NCBI RefSeq assembly: GCF_026626665.1
Contig: NZ_JAPNKE010000002.1
Span: 2,605,204 to 2,669,203 of the forward strand
Length of the DNA stretch: 64,000 nt
Reading direction: 5' to 3'
DNA from: Nannocystis pusilla
Lineage (GTDB): Bacteria > Myxococcota_A > Polyangia > Nannocystales > Nannocystaceae
Under the pieces are notes generated by a model. That model did no database searches. It was given only the letters and a program-made list of their open reading frames with translations, and was not told the DNA's origin. Below, piece after piece: positions 63,772 through 64,000 of the stretch. How positions within the stretch are numbered: position 1 is the first letter of the stretch; every line of letters starts with the position of its first letter. A program made the position numbers and the translations under genes.

Positions 63772-64000
63772 GTGCCGGGACCGAGAGCGCAGCGACTCCG
63801 CCTGGCGCCGTCCGTCCGCAAGGAGCTGGAGGCGCTGGCGCGGAGTCGTTGCGTCGAGGCGCGCCTGGTTCAGCGAGCCAGGATCGTGCTGCTGGCGGCC
63901 CAAGGGCTTCCGAACGCCGAGATTGCTCGGCGAGTGGGCTGCCACGTCGACACCGTGAGGCAGTGGCGCCAGCGCTTCGCCGAGGACGGCCGGGTGAGCA
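63772..64000 (+). mobile_element. IS630-type transposase, 5' part (cut by window end)
   Basis: From GTG 63772 the frame reads LRLAPSVRKELEALARSR, VEARLVQRARIVLLAAQGLP, NAEIARRVGCHVDTVRQWRQ and RFAEDGRVS, the helix-turn-helix N-terminus of IS630-family transposases (compare LVxRARIVLxAAxGxxNxxIAxxLGxxxxTVxxWRxRF). The DDE catalytic part lies beyond the window. Codon use is like the host. Intactness of the element cannot be judged from this piece. Confidence 0.85.

Overview
The window looks like chromosomal DNA of a very G+C-rich predatory-type myxobacterium (Myxococcota, most like the Nannocystis/Plesiocystis side). The reasons are many lipoproteins with Ser/Thr/Gly-rich spacers after the lipidated Cys, Myxococcus-type Cys-rich repeats (CGDGxxxxGEECDDGN), several MYXO-CTERM tails (Cys motif, hydrophobic stretch, Arg cluster), FG-GAP propeller lipoproteins and a large Ser/Thr kinase with a helical C-terminal region. 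This assignment is inferred from protein style, not from a marker-gene comparison.

Layout. 0-4.4 kb: Cys-rich lipoprotein, an FG-GAP remnant, a PPM1-type methyltransferase, then a lower-G+C island with an XRE-ImmA/IrrE regulator-protease and a DUF4411 PIN protein. 4.4-9.7 kb: minus-strand cysH, metallophosphoesterase, aspS, lnt. 10-12.2 kb: lipoproteins and a BI-1-like membrane protein. 12.4-21.5 kb: a tandemly duplicated two-gene cassette, each an HExxH lipoprotein translationally coupled to a ~1050-1090-residue FG-GAP lipoprotein. 21.8-29.4 kb: SpoIID-domain protein, rlmKL, P-domain lipoprotein, OFA-type MFS transporter, Cys-rich lipoprotein. 29.4-31.6 kb: an HxsB-like radical SAM maturase with two HxsD-like partners. 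32-37.3 kb: FMN reductase, dprE1, rpiB, dprE2, serine hydrolase. 37.4-42.5 kb: PAS histidine kinase and two MYXO-CTERM proteins. 42.7-49 kb: radical SAM/SPASM protein, bifunctional thrA, sterol-desaturase-like hydroxylase, epimerase-SRPBCC fusion. 49-60.6 kb: Cys-rich and ADYC lipoproteins, AMP ligase, protein kinase, metallophosphoesterase, histone-H1-tailed LRR protein, thioredoxin. 60.6-64 kb: gene-poor, with tRNA-Arg(CCU), two small exported proteins and the start of an IS630-type transposase.

The most striking feature is a dispersed repeat built on a strict 14-bp period. Each unit is roughly RGGA-CMKG-TCCNNN, with core CATG, CAGG, CCTG or CCGG at a fixed place. Units stand in tandem at gene 3' ends (5 at 8.87 kb, 7 at 12.25 kb, 8 at 40.93 kb, 12-13 at 42.5 kb, 4 at 49.08 kb) and as pairs to quintets inside genes, always about 14 bp apart although 14 is not a multiple of 3. 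Neighbouring units form hairpins (CATGTCC-loop-GGACATG); one at 41.0 kb is followed by TTTTT like a classical terminator. The same sites survive in both copies of the duplicated cassette, so the repeat is old there. I know no named family that matches.

More than a dozen otherwise convincing genes (lnt, thrA, dprE2, the AMP ligase, the kinase, both FG-GAP genes and others) are broken by single-base shifts, several at homopolymers. The pattern fits long-read assembly errors better than mass gene decay, so these entries give the whole gene span and note the shift.
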